Source: RGIG4034 sp045628945
GTDB lineage: Bacteria > Bacillota > Clostridia > Lachnospirales > Lachnospiraceae
Direction of reading: 5' to 3'
NCBI GenBank assembly: GCA_045628945.1
Contig: JAZQQG010000012.1
Coordinates: 1-64,000, forward strand
Length of the DNA: 64,000 bases
Positions 1 to 7,342 of the stretch are shown here, piece by piece. A program made the translations under genes and the position numbers. Each line of letters opens with the position of its first letter. Position 1 is the first letter of the stretch. Below the pieces are notes generated by a model. The model was not told where the DNA came from. It did no database searches and saw only the letters and a list, made by a program, of their open reading frames with translations.

Positions 1-33
1 AATTGTTCCTTTATAGCGTTTTCTGTAATACAT
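1..33 (-). CDS. Start of a further gene, cut by the window edge
   Basis: An ATG at 33-31 is preceded by a GGAGGG ribosome binding site and overlaps the stop codon of the gene before it (TAATG). Only eleven codons are visible, starting Met-Tyr-Tyr-Arg-Lys-Arg. It continues the run of tail-fibre-like genes, but no function can be read from so short a piece. Confidence 0.5.
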   Translation of the reverse strand, partial: MYYRKRYKGTI

Positions 34-317
34 TATCCCTCCACTACTGATACCGTAATCACCTTAGGAGCACCCTTAAACTGCATGGGCACATCCAAAT
101 TTATAACAGGCGTATTCACATCAACCAGTTCTCCTGTTGCATATATAAAGAATAAATCTTCACTCGGAATAACCTTATATCCTATGCCATCACCGGACTT
201 AATACCTCTTATAAGCTCCGGCATCTCAAAAGGGGCAATACTATCAAAAATACCTACCTTTTCTCTAATTGCATCCGCTATAGATATCAGCGTCTCTTCG
301 TTTATCAAATATAGCAT
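33..317 (-). CDS. Short phage tail-fibre-like protein
   Basis: 94 residues. The N-terminal ETLISIADAIREKVG stretch is a motif that recurs in tail or fibre-associated proteins of Firmicutes phages, and the C-terminal half is beta-rich without a recognised domain. The ATG overlaps the stop of the upstream 59-residue gene (TGATG), and its own stop overlaps the next start, so it is translationally coupled within the late operon. A structural or baseplate role is inferred from the motif and the neighbours. Confidence 0.6.
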   Translation of the reverse strand: MLYLINEETLISIADAIREKVGIFDSIAPFEMPELIRGIKSGDGIGYKVIPSEDLFFIYATGELVDVNTPVINLDVPMQFKGAPKVITVSVVEG

Positions 318-496
318 CAGAACTTACTCCCTTCTGCACTTGGAACTGTTATGAAGGTGATACCACCTTTTCCATCTGAAATAGCAAACTGTCCTGATTT
401 TCCAGCTGATAAAACAGAATTATTAACCTTCTTATCAGTTTCACTTTTGATAAGTTCTATTAGTTTCTGTAATCCGTTTTCACCTAAGAATTCCAT
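317..496 (-). CDS. Small tail-associated protein (59 aa)
   Basis: Encodes a 59-residue protein starting MEFLGENGLQKLIELIKS. Openings of this form (a short helix with Asn-Gly-Leu and Leu-Ile residues) are common in small fibre-related proteins of Firmicutes phages. It has an AAGGAGG ribosome binding site and its TGA overlaps the ATG of the following gene. The C-terminal half is glycine- and serine-rich (GKSGQFAISDGKGG), suggesting a beta-structured or repeat-like segment. The function is inferred from context only. Confidence 0.55.
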   Translation of the reverse strand: MEFLGENGLQKLIELIKSETDKKVNNSVLSAGKSGQFAISDGKGGITFITVPSAEGSKF

Positions 497-506
497 CTAT
501 GCCTCC

Positions 507-1055
507 TTAAGAGGTAAAGACACTATCCCAGACTGCTTTCACTTCATCTGTTGAAAGTTCCTCAACATCCTCTTTCTTCAAATAATCTGACAGGTCAACC
601 GCAGTCGTACCAAAAAGCTCGTACTTTGTACCATCCCAGTAATACTCATCAAAAGTGTTGTCTCCATTACCTTTATTCGGTACCAGGTAGATTGTTCCAT
701 TCACACCTTCTTCTGGGAGTGCATTAAAAGAACTAACCTTTGAAAAACTAATACCTGTAACCTGAGATAAGGAATCCGCTATCGCCTTTACTACAAATGC
801 TGTATTTGCAATCTGGTTAGAATTGTCACCTTCCTGTGGTGTAGGAACTACTGGAATACCTGCAAAAGTAGGTGATACAAGTCTTGCATACAAAGATGTA
901 TCTATTCCATCAAGTTTCTGTTTTAAGGCATTAGTAAAATCATTAGCTGATAATCCCATACCCTCAACTGCTTTTACATACTTCGCAAACTCGTTATTAA
1001 GAAGCTGCGTAATAAATAGCCAGTCGGTTTTTCCTAAATATTCATTTGCTGCCAT
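507..1055 (-). CDS. Tail-fibre-like structural protein
   Basis: 182 residues. Residues around 60-75 contain a SPTFAGIPVVPTPQEGD block, a phrase found repeatedly in phage tail-fibre shafts; a following NQIANTAFVVKAI helix also fits that group. The last residues, EVKAVWDSVFTS, are almost the same as the last residues of the next protein upstream in the operon. The start is supported by GGAGGG eight bases before the ATG. Probably a component of the host-recognition apparatus; no enzymatic motif is seen. Confidence 0.65.
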   Translation of the reverse strand: MAANEYLGKTDWLFITQLLNNEFAKYVKAVEGMGLSANDFTNALKQKLDGIDTSLYARLVSPTFAGIPVVPTPQEGDNSNQIANTAFVVKAIADSLSQVTGISFSKVSSFNALPEEGVNGTIYLVPNKGNGDNTFDEYYWDGTKYELFGTTAVDLSDYLKKEDVEELSTDEVKAVWDSVFTS

Positions 1056-1063
1056 AAGCCCTC

Positions 1064-1402
1064 CTATGAATTAAAAACACTGTCCCATACTGCTTTTAGG
1101 TCATAAAAAGAGACCTCAGATTTTGAATCTAAGGCCCCGACCTCGCTGGCAGTATAAGTTGGTTTGAAGCTTTCCTTCGCCCACCCTGGAACAGTAGGAT
1201 CAACTTCATTGTAATTATCTATAAGCCTTTGACCATTTATTGAAGGCTTATTTTTTAGAAGTCTATAGTCTTCTTCACCCATTAACACTTCTTCATCGAT
1301 TGATAAATCAACAATTTCTTCTGTCTCAACATCAAGCGATATCATTGGCTCAGACCATAGCTCCATATTTATTATTTCTTCGGTTATAACTTCAAATGTC
1401 AT
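1064..1402 (-). CDS. Tail-fibre-associated protein
   Basis: 112 residues with an acidic N-terminal half and a central LLKNKPSINGQRLIDN segment, a phrase typical of phage fibre or tail-tip proteins. It ends DLKAVWDSVFNS, matching the end of the neighbouring 182-residue protein. Its ATG overlaps the stop of the gene before it (ATGA, 1399-1402). It is probably a short adaptor or chaperone-like part of the fibre module, by inference from motif and position. Confidence 0.6.
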   Translation of the reverse strand: MTFEVITEEIINMELWSEPMISLDVETEEIVDLSIDEEVLMGEEDYRLLKNKPSINGQRLIDNYNEVDPTVPGWAKESFKPTYTASEVGALDSKSEVSFYDLKAVWDSVFNS

Positions 1403-1704
1403 TCAATCACCCCACCTTCAAGAACCCTGGATACTGGTAATTTCTTGATAGGTGTTGCAAGAGCTGAATCTGTATCAGTAAGAAGTCTAACCTGAATATC
1501 AATGCTTGAGCCTGTAAAGGAAAGCGTCTCATCCTGGGTTAAACTTACCTGCATTCTTCCACCCGGTTCAATTACGATATCCTCTTTTGTTTTTGTAAGC
1601 ACTTTTCCGGCATTATCAAATGTAACCCAGATCTGCTTACAAGTTGCCAAATCAACCTCTGTATTTAGCCTAATAATAAGTGTTGGAGTTGTACCTCTAA
1701 ACAT
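1399..1704 (-). CDS. Phage structural protein, beta-rich (101 aa)
   Basis: Starts MFRGTTPTLIIRL and continues with short alternating strands containing WVTFDNAGKVL and VSLTQDETLSF. Proteins with this opening are commonly found directly before fibre genes in Firmicutes phages and are annotated as hypothetical or baseplate-associated. The GGGAGG ribosome binding site is four bases from the ATG. It is the first gene of this minus-strand group as seen here; immediately upstream is a divergent promoter and then the plus-strand gene at 1829. Confidence 0.6.
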   Translation of the reverse strand: MFRGTTPTLIIRLNTEVDLATCKQIWVTFDNAGKVLTKTKEDIVIEPGGRMQVSLTQDETLSFTGSSIDIQVRLLTDTDSALATPIKKLPVSRVLEGGVIE

Positions 1705-1714
1705 AAAACCTCCC

Positions 1715-1742
1715 TTGACTGTGATGTCAAATATGCTATTAT
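1715..1742 (+). promoter_or_regulatory. Promoter with palindromic operator for the plus-strand cargo gene
   Basis: TTGACT (1715-1720) and TATTAT (1737-1742) are separated by 16 bases, a good sigma-70-type match. The -35 box lies within a perfect inverted repeat, TTGAC-N6-GTCAA (1715-1730), which could bind a dimeric repressor. It points at the isolated plus-strand gene at 1829. Confidence 0.55.
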
Positions 1743-1828
1743 AAATTCATCAAATCAGAACACCGATGCGAGCATTCTGCTATGTGTCGTTTCCCTATGT
1801 TAATAATTTACGAAAGGAATATTTGCCT

Positions 1829-2161
1829 ATGATAACTAACGGACAAATTAAAAACCTTGATCGTAAGTATTTCATAGTACACGAAGCAAATAGCGGCTAT
1901 GCAATACTACAATCAAAGTGCACTAATCATTTCTGGTATCTTAAAAGCCCTGGTGAAAAACCAAACATAATTATTTATCACTCTCATACAGGGCCACATG
2001 ATTACCACGAACACGCTAAAGCAAAAGACCTATCTTCTGCACTTTCTAAAATTAGGAATCATGATTCCTATCAGATTAAACATCGCTCTCCAGAATATCA
2101 TCTGGGATACTCAAAGGAACAATTACAATTAATGAATGAACCTGTAGTGTTTTACTATTAG
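1829..2161 (+). CDS. Isolated histidine-rich cargo protein of unknown function
   Basis: 110 residues from the ATG at 1829, chosen because AAAGGA precedes it; an in-frame ATG exists at 1766 without a ribosome binding site. It is the only plus-strand gene among minus-strand late genes, has its own promoter, and its stop overlaps the terminase stop tail-to-tail. The middle contains YHSHTGPHDYHEHAKAKD, with several His residues that could bind metal. I do not recognise a family. Position and independent promoter fit a phage moron gene. Confidence 0.6.
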   Translation: MITNGQIKNLDRKYFIVHEANSGYAILQSKCTNHFWYLKSPGEKPNIIIYHSHTGPHDYHEHAKAKDLSSALSKIRNHDSYQIKHRSPEYHLGYSKEQLQLMNEPVVFYY

Positions 2162-3765
2162 AATGCCAGTATTCCACGTTCGTCATATACTGACTCTGAT
2201 GTATCATTACCACAACGAATCGCTCTATCAAGAGCCATAATCATAGCAACTGCTCCATCGATACGTTCTGTACTCTTAGCTTTATCGGCTTTTATATTTC
2301 CAGCAGGATCCATTTTTATATAAATGTTATCCATCATCCACCTTAGAACTGGATGTCCGCCATGTGCTATTTTCTGTTCAAGTACCAATTTCATAAGTTC
2401 TTTAGTTGGTGGGCTCATACTTGCAAACCCCTGTCCAAATGGAACTACATTAAATCCCATACCCTCTAAGTCCTGCGAAAGCTGTACAGCTCCCCATCTA
2501 TCGTATGCAATTTCACGAATATTAAATCTCTCACCAAGACGTTCTATAAACTTTTCAATGTAACCATAGTGAATTACATTTCCTTCTGTCGTCATGATAT
2601 GACCTGTTTTTTCCCAGGTATCATACGGAACATGGTCTCGCCTAACTCTTAAATCCAAAGTATCCTCTGGAACCCAGAAGTAAGGAACAACTATAAACTT
2701 GTCTTCTTCATCAAGTGGTGGAAACACGAGGACAAATGCTGTTATATCTGTTGTACTTGAAAGGTCTAGTCCACCGTAGCAAACCCGGCCTTCTAAATCA
2801 TCAAGGTCAATATTAAAATCGCATTTATCCCATTTATCAAGTGGCATCCACCTGACAGTCTGTTTAACCCACTGACATAATCTAAGCTGTCTAAAAGCAT
2901 TCTCTTCACCAGGGTTTTCTTTTGCAGAATTATAAGCAGCTTCTACCTTTTCAATATCAACAGTCATTCCAAGTGATGGATTAGCCTTTTTCCATACTTC
3001 TGGATCACCCCAGTCGTCATTTTCATCAGCACCATAAATTACTGGATAGAATGTTTTATCATGCTTTTTACCATCTAAGATATCTTTTGCTTTCTGATGA
3101 ACCTCATAGCAAATAGAATTGGTATCTGAACCTGCTGTTGTTATTAGAAAGTACAAAGGCTGCATACGGGCATCACCGGAACCTTTAGTCATTACATCGT
3201 ATAATTTACGATTCGGTTGGGTATGTAGCTCATCAAATATAACCCCATGAATATTGAATCCATGTTTGCTGTAAGCTTCCGCAGAAAGAACCTGGTAAAA
3301 GCTATTTGTAGGTTCATATATTATTCTTTTTTGAGAAGCCAGTATCTTCACACGTCTATTAAGAGCCGGACACATTCGTACCATATCAGCTGCAACTTCA
3401 AATACAATAGCTGCCTGTTGACGATCCGCAGCGCATCCATATATTTCTGCACGCTGTTCACCATCACCACAGCAAAGAAGCAATGCTAAAGCAGCGGCTA
3501 GCTCAGATTTCCCCTGCTTTTTAGGGATTTCAACATACGCAAAATTGAACTGCCTGTACCCGTTTGGCTTCATTATTCCGAACAGGTCTCTTACGATCTG
3601 CTCCTGCCAATCTATCAACTCAAAAGGGACCCCGGCGAAGGATCCCTTTGTATGTGATAAACACTCTATAAAATTTACTGCAAAATCTGCTTTATCTTTA
3701 TCGTAGTATGAATCCTCGGCCATAAACCTTGTTGGAACATACTTCTTAAGTTTTCTTATTGCCAA
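2158..3765 (-). CDS. Phage terminase large subunit (TerL)
   Basis: ATP-driven DNA packaging motor with a C-terminal nuclease. Visible motifs are the Walker A region EIPKKQGKSE (about residue 80), the Walker B VIFDELH (about 178), and in the nuclease half GGLDLSSTTDITAF, EIAYDRWG and a late DGAVAM with acidic residues. I place the start at the TTG at 3765, which follows AAGGGGTGAT at ideal spacing (535 aa); the ATG at 3804 lacks such a site. It fits the HK97-like TerL group usually paired with a P27-type small subunit, which is indeed present at 6653-7183. Confidence 0.93.
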   Translation of the reverse strand: MAIRKLKKYVPTRFMAEDSYYDKDKADFAVNFIECLSHTKGSFAGVPFELIDWQEQIVRDLFGIMKPNGYRQFNFAYVEIPKKQGKSELAAALALLLCCGDGEQRAEIYGCAADRQQAAIVFEVAADMVRMCPALNRRVKILASQKRIIYEPTNSFYQVLSAEAYSKHGFNIHGVIFDELHTQPNRKLYDVMTKGSGDARMQPLYFLITTAGSDTNSICYEVHQKAKDILDGKKHDKTFYPVIYGADENDDWGDPEVWKKANPSLGMTVDIEKVEAAYNSAKENPGEENAFRQLRLCQWVKQTVRWMPLDKWDKCDFNIDLDDLEGRVCYGGLDLSSTTDITAFVLVFPPLDEEDKFIVVPYFWVPEDTLDLRVRRDHVPYDTWEKTGHIMTTEGNVIHYGYIEKFIERLGERFNIREIAYDRWGAVQLSQDLEGMGFNVVPFGQGFASMSPPTKELMKLVLEQKIAHGGHPVLRWMMDNIYIKMDPAGNIKADKAKSTERIDGAVAMIMALDRAIRCGNDTSESVYDERGILAF

Positions 3766-3828
3766 GTAATCACCCCTTATAAGTGTAAACGAGAAAAAGG
3801 CCATTCCTGGCCGCTTTCCCCTTTGCGC

Positions 3829-4086
3829 TTACTTGTTTTCGTAAAGTAAAATGCTAAGTGCGATCTGAGCTTCTTCAGTTGTAGGTTCTATAACCCAGCC
3901 TTTTTCTTTTGCGTAGTAGCCAATTGTGTCTTCCTTTGTGTTAAGAACCAGGCCTACAATCTTGCCCCCGTTAATGCCATATTTGCTTTTGGTCTTATTT
4001 GCTTTTACGTAGTACTGAACCACCTTTTTTCCGTTTTCAGTTGGTGCCCAAATCGCTCCTTGTTTCCATCCTTTGTTTAATTCCAT
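3829..4086 (-). CDS. Small phage protein, unknown function (85 aa)
   Basis: The protein contains SKYGINGGKIVGLVLNTK and ends with a GWVIEPTTEEAQIAL helix. This YGINGG-type pattern resembles small phage proteins grouped as DUF7678, but I am not certain of that assignment. A GGAGG site precedes the ATG, and upstream lies one copy of a 29-bp repeat (4117-4145). It lies between the DUF4314 gene and terL in the packaging region. Confidence 0.6.
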   Translation of the reverse strand: MELNKGWKQGAIWAPTENGKKVVQYYVKANKTKSKYGINGGKIVGLVLNTKEDTIGYYAKEKGWVIEPTTEEAQIALSILLYENK

Positions 4087-4116
4087 CTTTGTGGACCTCC
4101 TTCTCTTTTGTTAGGT

Positions 4117-4145
4117 ACATATTCGCTCTAAAGCACATATATATC
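4117..4145. repeat. Copy A of a 29-bp repeat before a packaging-region gene
   Basis: ACATATTCGCTCT followed by an ACATATATATC end. A close copy lies at 5128-5156. Each copy sits a few tens of bases before the ribosome binding site of a minus-strand gene, suggesting a shared 5' regulatory element. Between 4087 and 4199 I see no coding sequence other than small frames created by this repeat. Confidence 0.6.
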
Positions 4146-4199
4146 CAGTTAATTCGAAGGTATAAACTGTACAATGATTTACTACATAAACTGTGTAAT

Positions 4200-4418
4200 T
4201 TATAGCTTCTTACAGGAGTCGGCTCCATACACAACACTTAGGTGTGAACCGTTATCCCAGTCAACCATAATGGAACCTGTATCATCAACTCCGGTGACTG
4301 TACCTTTAGTTCCAATAGGTGGTGCCTGGAAATCATCCATGCAGGTAAGTTCAACTCTTGTGCCTGCAGGATATTCATTTTTTATTCTTTCAACTATCTC
4401 TCTTCTTGGAAACATCAT
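4200..4418 (-). CDS. DUF4314 family protein
   Basis: 72 residues. PAGTRVELTCMDD, APPIGTKGTVTGVDD and GSIMVDWDNGSHLSV are the hallmark blocks of DUF4314, a small SH3-like domain found in phages and conjugative elements of Clostridia. Its exact role is unknown. The ATG overlaps the stop of the upstream gene by four bases (ATGA), so the two are coupled; AAAGGAGG is well spaced. Confidence 0.8.
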   Translation of the reverse strand: MMFPRREIVERIKNEYPAGTRVELTCMDDFQAPPIGTKGTVTGVDDTGSIMVDWDNGSHLSVVYGADSCKKL

Positions 4419-5101
4419 GCTTGGCCTCCTTTCTGTCCGCTTTTAAATGCTGCGGACCCTGAAAGGTTTTGAAGAAGAATTTTTCTTGTGTCCTTATACT
4501 CATCCCCAATAAATCCAAGCCTTAAAAGGAAACACCTGAATTCGTATTTCTCATTTACAATTTCCTTTTCTTTTGCAGATATTCGTTTCTGGTTGATTGC
4601 CATATCTCCAAGTGCTGCAACAAACTCGGTGTATGCTTTTATAACCAGGCTTGTTCCCGGCTTAAACCAAGGGAATGTAATCTTCTCATCATCAACCTTT
4701 ATTTCAAGTTCAGCACATTCGAATGCCCTTTTCATAAGAGTTCCTTTTGCTGTAATCAGGCGCTTTAGGTTATCCAATGCTTCATCCGAGAATTTTTCTC
4801 TAGGAAGGGAAATTTCCACCCCATATTCGCTTGGTTCCTGCCCCAATTCTGGCTTCTTTTCTTCTTCTGGCATAATTGCCACCTCACAATCAAAACCGGC
4901 CTCACAAAGCCTTTCTAAAAGAAGTTCTGCCTTTGGCTCATCCTCCCAGGTAAGCGTTCCGTCTTTTTCTAAAATGTAACCGCCGATCTGGTAAGAGCAT
5001 CTTGGAACTCCCATGTACTTTGGTGCTTCGCCTATAAGCTCAGCTGCTTTTGCTAAAAACTGCTTTTTTGTATCTTTGTTTAATGTAAATCTAGCTTTCA
5101 T
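4415..5101 (-). CDS. Phage-associated protein of unknown function ('virulence-related' type)
   Basis: 228 residues from the ATG at 5101, chosen for its AAAGGAGG site. N-terminal residues 1-60 contain KAAELIGEAPKYMGVP and CSYQIGGYILEKDGTL, a pattern seen in proteins of clostridial mobile elements sometimes labelled virulence-related. A Glu/Pro-rich linker follows, then a helical region. The C-terminus, FKSGQKGGQA, is flexible. No enzymatic motif is visible. It lies between the methyltransferase and DUF4314 genes and is probably co-transcribed with them. Confidence 0.6.
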   Translation of the reverse strand: MKARFTLNKDTKKQFLAKAAELIGEAPKYMGVPRCSYQIGGYILEKDGTLTWEDEPKAELLLERLCEAGFDCEVAIMPEEEKKPELGQEPSEYGVEISLPREKFSDEALDNLKRLITAKGTLMKRAFECAELEIKVDDEKITFPWFKPGTSLVIKAYTEFVAALGDMAINQKRISAKEKEIVNEKYEFRCFLLRLGFIGDEYKDTRKILLQNLSGSAAFKSGQKGGQA

Positions 5102-5127
5102 AAATAAAGCCTCCTTTCTTGTAGTAC

Positions 5128-5178
5128 ACATATTCGCTCTGAAACCCACATATATCAACGATTTCAGAGCTAAATATG
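5128..5178. repeat. Copy B of the 29-bp repeat, within a long inverted repeat
   Basis: Positions 5128-5156 match the repeat at 4117-4145. Here it also forms a stem: GCTCTGAAA (5136-5144) pairs with TTTCAGAGC (5162-5170), and outer bases CATATT and AATATG extend the pairing with one bulge. In the minus-strand transcript this hairpin would lie between the methyltransferase stop and the ribosome binding site of the 228-residue gene. Confidence 0.6.
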
Positions 5179-5209
5179 TACCAAGAATTAGAGGACCATT
5201 TTGTGTAGA

Positions 5210-6466
5210 TTACATTTCTACCTCTTTAACTAAATCCGAGTACAGAAGCTTCTCCCCATCTCGAATTACATATACATTTTCAGCATCATCTGTGTCCTCA
5301 ACATACCTGCGAAGGATAACTGATGCATATTTTTCATCAAGCTCCATCATGTGACAAATTCTATTAGTTTGTTCACAAGCCATAAGGGTTGAACCTGAAC
5401 CACCAAATGTATCAATAACAATGCCATTCTCCTGACTAGAGTTCCCGATTGGGTATCCTAACAAATCAAGAGGCTTAGATGTTGGATGGTTCTTATTCCT
5501 TTTAGGCTTATTGAAATTCCAAATGGTAGTCTGTGATCTATCTGAATACCACGGATGCTTTCCATTTTGTAAAAATCCATATAAAACTGGCTCATGCTGC
5601 CATTGGTAATCACTACGACCTAAAACTAGAGAATTCTTAACCCAAATACAACATCCAGCTAAATGAAAACCTGCATCAATAAATGCTTTTCTAAAATTAA
5701 GACCTTCTGTATCAGCATGAAAAACATATGCAGCACCACCCTTTTCCAGATGCGCAGCCATATTCTGAAATGCCTGAAGCAAGAAGTTATAGAACTCATC
5801 ACCTTTGATGGAATCATTCTGTATTGAAAGTCCATCGGAGCTTGTAAACGAAACACCATATGGTGGATCCGTCACTATGAGGTTTGCCTTCTTACCATCC
5901 ATTAACTTATCTACATCTTCTGTAGATGTTGCATCACCACACATAAGTGTGTGTCTACCAACATGCCAAATATCACCACGCTTAACAAAGGCAGCTTTTT
6001 CTAATGCTTCATTCAAATCAAAATCATCATCTTCAACATCTGATTCCTCATCACCTGCAAATAAGTCTGAAATCTCCTGTTCATCAAAACCAGCAAGTGA
6101 TACATCAAATGCCTCAGCCTGTAATGCCTCAATTTCAAGTTTCAATAACTGCTCATCCCAGCCGGCATCCATAGCAAGACGGTTATCTGCTAAGATGTAT
6201 GCTTTCTTTTGTGCCTCAGTCAAATAATCAACAAGTACACATGGTACCTCATCGATTCCTTCTTCCTTAGCTGCCATAAGTCGACCATGACCTGCTATTA
6301 CATTATTTTTTCCATCAATAATTACTGGATTAATAAAACCGAACTCTCTTAGGGAACTTCTGATTTTCATCACCTGTTCCGGACTATGAGTTCTTGCGTT
6401 ATTTACATACGGAATAAGGTCGGACACCTTAACCATAGTAAGATTAGATACATTCTTCACTATCAA
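5210..6466 (-). CDS. ParB-domain / adenine-N6 type DNA methyltransferase fusion
   Basis: About 418 residues. The N-terminal 100 residues form a ParB/Srx-type domain (VKVSDLIPYVNNARTHS, IAGHGRLMAAKEEG). The C-terminal half is a methyltransferase with DPPY (in IVTDPPYGVSF, about residue 200) before the SAM motif DTFGGSGST, the order of the beta class. Genes of this fusion are common between terS and terL in Firmicutes phages and probably modify phage DNA. The start is uncertain: TTG at 6466 or GTG at 6460 after AAAGGGG. The start overlaps the preceding gene by about 20 bases. Confidence 0.88.
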   Translation of the reverse strand: MIVKNVSNLTMVKVSDLIPYVNNARTHSPEQVMKIRSSLREFGFINPVIIDGKNNVIAGHGRLMAAKEEGIDEVPCVLVDYLTEAQKKAYILADNRLAMDAGWDEQLLKLEIEALQAEAFDVSLAGFDEQEISDLFAGDEESDVEDDDFDLNEALEKAAFVKRGDIWHVGRHTLMCGDATSTEDVDKLMDGKKANLIVTDPPYGVSFTSSDGLSIQNDSIKGDEFYNFLLQAFQNMAAHLEKGGAAYVFHADTEGLNFRKAFIDAGFHLAGCCIWVKNSLVLGRSDYQWQHEPVLYGFLQNGKHPWYSDRSQTTIWNFNKPKRNKNHPTSKPLDLLGYPIGNSSQENGIVIDTFGGSGSTLMACEQTNRICHMMELDEKYASVILRRYVEDTDDAENVYVIRDGEKLLYSDLVKEVEM

Positions 6467-6656
6467 AGACCCCTTTCCTTCTTAATAATTTTGTAAGACC
6501 ACGCTTGGCAGCTTCTACATCTCCAGCAATAGCCTGGCCTTTGATGGTGTTATATTCCTGCTGGGATAAATATCTTCTGTAGCCTTTCATAACACCAATA
6601 AAATAAGCAGCCTGATTATCAGCTGCTTCGCATTTGTATATAGGTTTTGAAATCAT
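6444..6656 (-). CDS. Small conserved phage protein (70 aa)
   Basis: The 70-residue product has an aromatic-rich middle (AAYFIGVMKGYRRYLSQQEYNTIKGQ) and a basic C-terminal region (KRGLTKLLRRKG). It is translationally coupled to terS (start overlaps its stop) and to the methyltransferase. Genes of this size and sequence type recur between terS and the methyltransferase in clostridial phages, without a known role. The basic C-terminus could suggest nucleic acid binding, which is only inference. Confidence 0.6.
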   Translation of the reverse strand: MISKPIYKCEAADNQAAYFIGVMKGYRRYLSQQEYNTIKGQAIAGDVEAAKRGLTKLLRRKGVFDSEECI

Positions 6657-7183
6657 CGTCTGCTCCTTAGTAGTTTTTCCATAAGATCATCATTGGGCGA
6701 ACCATCAAATTCTGATGAACAATTTTCTTTCACCACCTGAAAAATCTGATACCATACCTGATTTATCTGTTTCATATACTGCTGACTCATTGCAACATAA
6801 GGTGAAGCACATGCAGCTCCCGTTGTAGGATGCTTTGCGAGGAAACCAAACTCTGATATTGCATTCTCACATTGGATCCATCTGGAAACACTCATTGCAT
6901 AGCTTTCCACAAGCTGAGTATTTACTAATTTGTCACACCCTCTGGCCTTGAGCCATTCATAAGTTTCTGCATATACTTCTTCAGCCTGCAGATCACCGCC
7001 TATTTTCTGGTGGGCTTTTAAATATTCTTTGACTGGTGGAACATCCACTCCAATAAAAGATGCCGGCTCAGGCAAACTCATCACAGTTGCTGACTTTCCG
7101 GCATTAATTTTATCTACAAGTGGCTTAGCTTTCCGTCCAGCACCCTGGCGTGCGCCACCTCTTGCTGTACCATCTTTAGCCAT
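6653..7183 (-). CDS. Phage terminase small subunit, P27-like
   Basis: 176 residues. The Gly/Arg-rich start (TARGGARQGAGRKAKP) is typical of P27-family small terminases, followed by a helical core with ESYAMSVSRWIQCENAI and QQYMKQINQVW, used for oligomerisation and recognition of packaging DNA. It would recruit TerL to the genome end. It lies directly after the HNH gene and the repeat-rich 7217-7342 spacer, the usual place of a cos site. The 16-bp motif at 7201-7216 precedes its ribosome binding site. Confidence 0.8.
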   Translation of the reverse strand: MAKDGTARGGARQGAGRKAKPLVDKINAGKSATVMSLPEPASFIGVDVPPVKEYLKAHQKIGGDLQAEEVYAETYEWLKARGCDKLVNTQLVESYAMSVSRWIQCENAISEFGFLAKHPTTGAACASPYVAMSQQYMKQINQVWYQIFQVVKENCSSEFDGSPNDDLMEKLLRSRR

Positions 7184-7200
7184 TTTGATACTCCTTTATA

Positions 7201-7216
7201 TACTTTTTAACGATTA
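7201..7216 (-). promoter_or_regulatory. 16-bp motif before terS, shared with the SymE-like gene
   Basis: On the minus strand the sequence is TAATCGTTAAAAAGTA, sitting directly before the ribosome binding site of terS. Two tandem variants (28764-28795) stand in the same place before the SymE-like gene. Shared position and sequence suggest a common regulator or transcript element. Confidence 0.5.
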
Positions 7217-7342
7217 CGGGGTTAAATACCCTGTTTGAATTGCGATTTTTGCGTAAGTGACCCAGGCGCCGTTCCCGTTAAAAGGTTCTCACAGGTATAA
7301 AAGGTTCCCCCACCGACCTGCACGACCTTCACGACCTGCACC
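7217..7342. other. Spacer between HNH and terS; candidate cos region with 9-bp repeats
   Basis: No coding sequence is seen. Three 9-bp direct repeats, CGACCTGCA / CGACCTTCA / CGACCTGCA, occupy 7314-7340, and a second pair of AAAAGGTTC-like repeats lies at about 7279-7306. In phages with an HNH nuclease beside the terminase genes, the cohesive-end site is generally in this interval. A related repeat copy occurs at 10061-10082 after the primase gene. The assignment as cos is inference from context. Confidence 0.4.

Noticed and set aside
1..2161. Diversity-generating retroelement near fibre genes
   Set aside because: No reverse transcriptase gene or template/variable repeat pair is visible in the window.
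4037..4237. Small frame whose product resembles the N-terminal extension possible for the 228-residue gene
   Set aside because: The likeness comes from the 29-bp DNA repeat at 4117 and 5128. Neither frame has a ribosome binding site at its start, and the strong site is at 5101.
7314..7340. Three short direct repeats considered as a CRISPR fragment
   Set aside because: Units of nine bases without spacers and no cas genes in the window; iterons or cos repeats fit better.
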